15,531 bases of DNA from JBBRGG01 sp038240875 (GTDB lineage Bacteria; Planctomycetota; Phycisphaerae; Phycisphaerales; UBA1924), in assembly GCA_038240875.1 (NCBI GenBank), contig JBBRGG010000062.1, positions 1 through 15,531 of the forward strand, given 5' to 3'. Position numbers and translations under genes: made by a program. The notes under the pieces were generated by a model that worked only from the letters and a program-made list of their open reading frames with translations, was not told where the DNA came from and did no database searches. Positions 14,235-15,531 of the stretch are shown in pieces; position 1 is the first letter of the stretch; every line of letters begins with the position of its first letter.

Positions 14235-14664
14235 CAACGCTGATCCCGCCGTTTGTGGTCATCGCGGTGACTGACATGAACGGTCGATCAACCTTCTTGA
14301 ATCAAAAAAGCCTCGTCTTGGATATCGTTGGGTACCACGACGCTAGTTTTCGAAACCGAACACCCTGGCGAATAGTCTTTCGCAGGCTAGAAATTGCCAC
14401 TAACGCCCTCGTACTTCGATAAAACAGCTTGTTCTTCGATGCTTGGCACTCGACTGCTTCGAGTCCCCTTACCTTCACTTTCCAGATCAACGTCGGCAAT
14501 AGGCTTTCACTCAGAAATGTGTCGCTTTTGGAACAGTTCGGCTTTAAACTTACTTGTAACATACCAAAAATTCACGAGTTTCAAGCAGAATTTGCCAATG
14601 TGCCCAGGGTTTGTCGGTGAACTACTCATTGTGTAAAGCATTTACGCCGACGTATAACCTAATC
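14235..14664. other. AT-richer intergenic region before the PAS-LuxR gene
   Basis: About 430 bases separate the CheA-like stop from the chosen LuxR start. The stretch 14290-14660 is visibly richer in A and T than the flanking genes. Short open frames on both strands here look like chance. No clear terminator hairpin follows the CheA-like gene. TATAAC at 14652-14657 could be a -10 element, but the -35 match is poor; a small GTAAA-GCA-TTTAC inverted repeat lies just upstream. Confidence 0.5.
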
Positions 14665-15408
14665 ATGAATGGCTCAATGCACCTCGAGCATGTAGAAGCT
14701 CCGCCGACCCCGGCAAACCGTGGGGTTACTGGTTCCATTGCGATCCGCCACGATCAAGCCAACCAGCCTCCTGCCTTGGCGATCTCAAATCCGCTTTGGG
14801 CCGGGGCTCAACTCCTGCTTGATTCACTCGAATGCCAGGCCGCGGTTCTCAACGCCCAAGGCGAGATCCTCGCAATCAATAAAAGGTGGCGTGATTTTGC
14901 CATTTCCAATGGCGGGACCGACCCCAACGCCAGCCTAGGCACCAGTTATCTGTCGACGTGCAAGGGTTCTGAATCCCTCGCAAAGCTAGCCAACGCGATC
15001 CAAGACATCTCATCAGGAGCCTTGCGATGTTTCGTAATGGCCTATGACTGCTCGGGTCCAAACACTTGGCGATGGAATCAAGTTCGCATCACGCGGTTAC
15101 AAGGTTTGGGAGACTATCGCATCCTCGTCACCCATGATGACGTTGGCTCTTCCATCAACGAATTGGGAGATATTTGGCTTGGCTATTCCAGCTTGACCGC
15201 CCGCGAGCGACAAGTCTTCGAGCTTGTCTCGAATGGATCATCAAACAAAGAAATTGCCACGACGCTATTGATAGCGGAAAAAACAGTTGAAGCTCACCGA
15301 GCCGCGATGATGCGCAAGATGGATGTGGAAAGCGTCGCCGAACTTGTGCGCCGAGCTGTGGCGATCGAAGCAGCTATGGGCGGATGCTCGCTCTTCAAGC
15401 AGTCCTAA
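14665..15408 (+). CDS. PAS domain LuxR-family transcriptional regulator
   Basis: Protein of 247 residues from the ATG at 14665; TTG at 14611 or ATG at 14677 are alternatives, and none has a Shine-Dalgarno. Residues about 48-160 are a PAS-like domain: AAVLNAQGEILAINKRWRDF, then GTSYLSTC, and later a Trp-rich strand (NTWRWNQVRITRL) as in the PAS domains found in many regulators of this type. Residues 177-235 are a LuxR/GerE helix-turn-helix: LTARERQVFELV, then NKEIATTLLIAEKTVEAHRA, then MMRKMDVESVAELVRRAVA. There is no receiver domain with a phosphorylatable Asp, so the signal is probably sensed by the PAS pocket or a partner. It acts in the cytoplasm on DNA. It is a candidate regulator of the gvp operon because of proximity only. 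Confidence 0.9.
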   Translation: MNGSMHLEHVEAPPTPANRGVTGSIAIRHDQANQPPALAISNPLWAGAQLLLDSLECQAAVLNAQGEILAINKRWRDFAISNGGTDPNASLGTSYLSTCKGSESLAKLANAIQDISSGALRCFVMAYDCSGPNTWRWNQVRITRLQGLGDYRILVTHDDVGSSINELGDIWLGYSSLTARERQVFELVSNGSSNKEIATTLLIAEKTVEAHRAAMMRKMDVESVAELVRRAVAIEAAMGGCSLFKQS

Positions 15409-15531
15409 ATCAAACAAATCGCGGCATTCGACAACATGAGTCCTGCTACATGGACGCAATGGTCCGATTACTCTCGTATTCGCATCATTGCTGATCGCAC
15501 CGACCCAACCAAAAAAGTCTCGCTACTATCT
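15409..15531. other. Right end of window, nothing recognised
   Basis: These 123 bases after the LuxR stop hold no open frame or structure I can support. A gene may begin just beyond the edge. Confidence 0.5.

Noticed and set aside
14302..14562. Minus-strand 86-codon frame between the CheA-like and LuxR genes
   Set aside because: No domain, no clear ribosome binding site, lies in AT-rich DNA where chance frames are common.
1..15531. CRISPR arrays, tRNA or rRNA genes, insertion sequences
   Set aside because: No regularly spaced repeats, cloverleaf-like sequences, transposase-like proteins or terminal inverted repeats were seen.

Overview
The window is dominated by a long bacterial gas vesicle (gvp) locus. 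Fourteen genes run head to tail on the minus strand, from the structural gene gvpA at position 10431 down to a Cdc48-type AAA ATPase that is cut by the left edge at position 1. Clear Shine-Dalgarno sequences, a CheA-type signalling protein and a PAS-LuxR regulator indicate a bacterium. The PAS-LuxR style, the eukaryote-like ATPases and the weak ribosome binding sites on the plus-strand genes would fit Planctomycetota or a neighbouring lineage, but nothing here proves this.

Order along the minus-strand transcript: gvpA (shell monomer), gvpC (outer reinforcing protein with 37-40 residue repeats and a basic tail), gvpN (MoxR-type AAA ATPase), a small GvpV-like coiled-coil protein, a 75-residue zinc ribbon protein, gvpF, gvpG with a very acidic tail, a tandem Get3/ArsA-type ATPase, a GvpJ/GvpS-type GvpA paralogue, gvpK, a second GvpJ-type paralogue, an unrecognised 189-residue protein, gvpH (Hsp20 fold) and the truncated Cdc48/VAT-like ATPase. 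gvpF, gvpG, the Get3/ArsA-like gene, the first gvpJ and gvpK abut or overlap by 4 bases, so they are probably translationally coupled. Hairpins after gvpA and after gvpC probably attenuate transcription, giving much shell protein, less GvpC and little of the assembly proteins.

A roughly 545-base divergent region (10432-10976) separates gvpA from plus-strand genes. It contains two perfect palindromes of 14 and 12 bases but no RNA gene that I can recognise. The plus strand then carries a 1085-residue CheA-like protein with a degenerate P1 domain, a long disordered acidic linker, a histidine-kinase dimerisation segment, an eroded ATPase domain and a C-terminal CheW domain. After an AT-richer gap of about 430 bases comes a PAS-LuxR transcription factor. 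The last 123 bases hold nothing I can support.

Working model: GvpA and GvpC form the vesicle. GvpF, G, J, K and N and the GvpV-like protein nucleate and extend it. GvpH, the Get3/ArsA-like ATPase and the Cdc48-like ATPase look like a chaperone, delivery and remodelling layer added to the core. The pseudo-CheA and the LuxR protein are candidates for linking buoyancy to signalling. The core gvp assignments are secure; the roles of the added ATPases and of the signalling genes are inferred from position.
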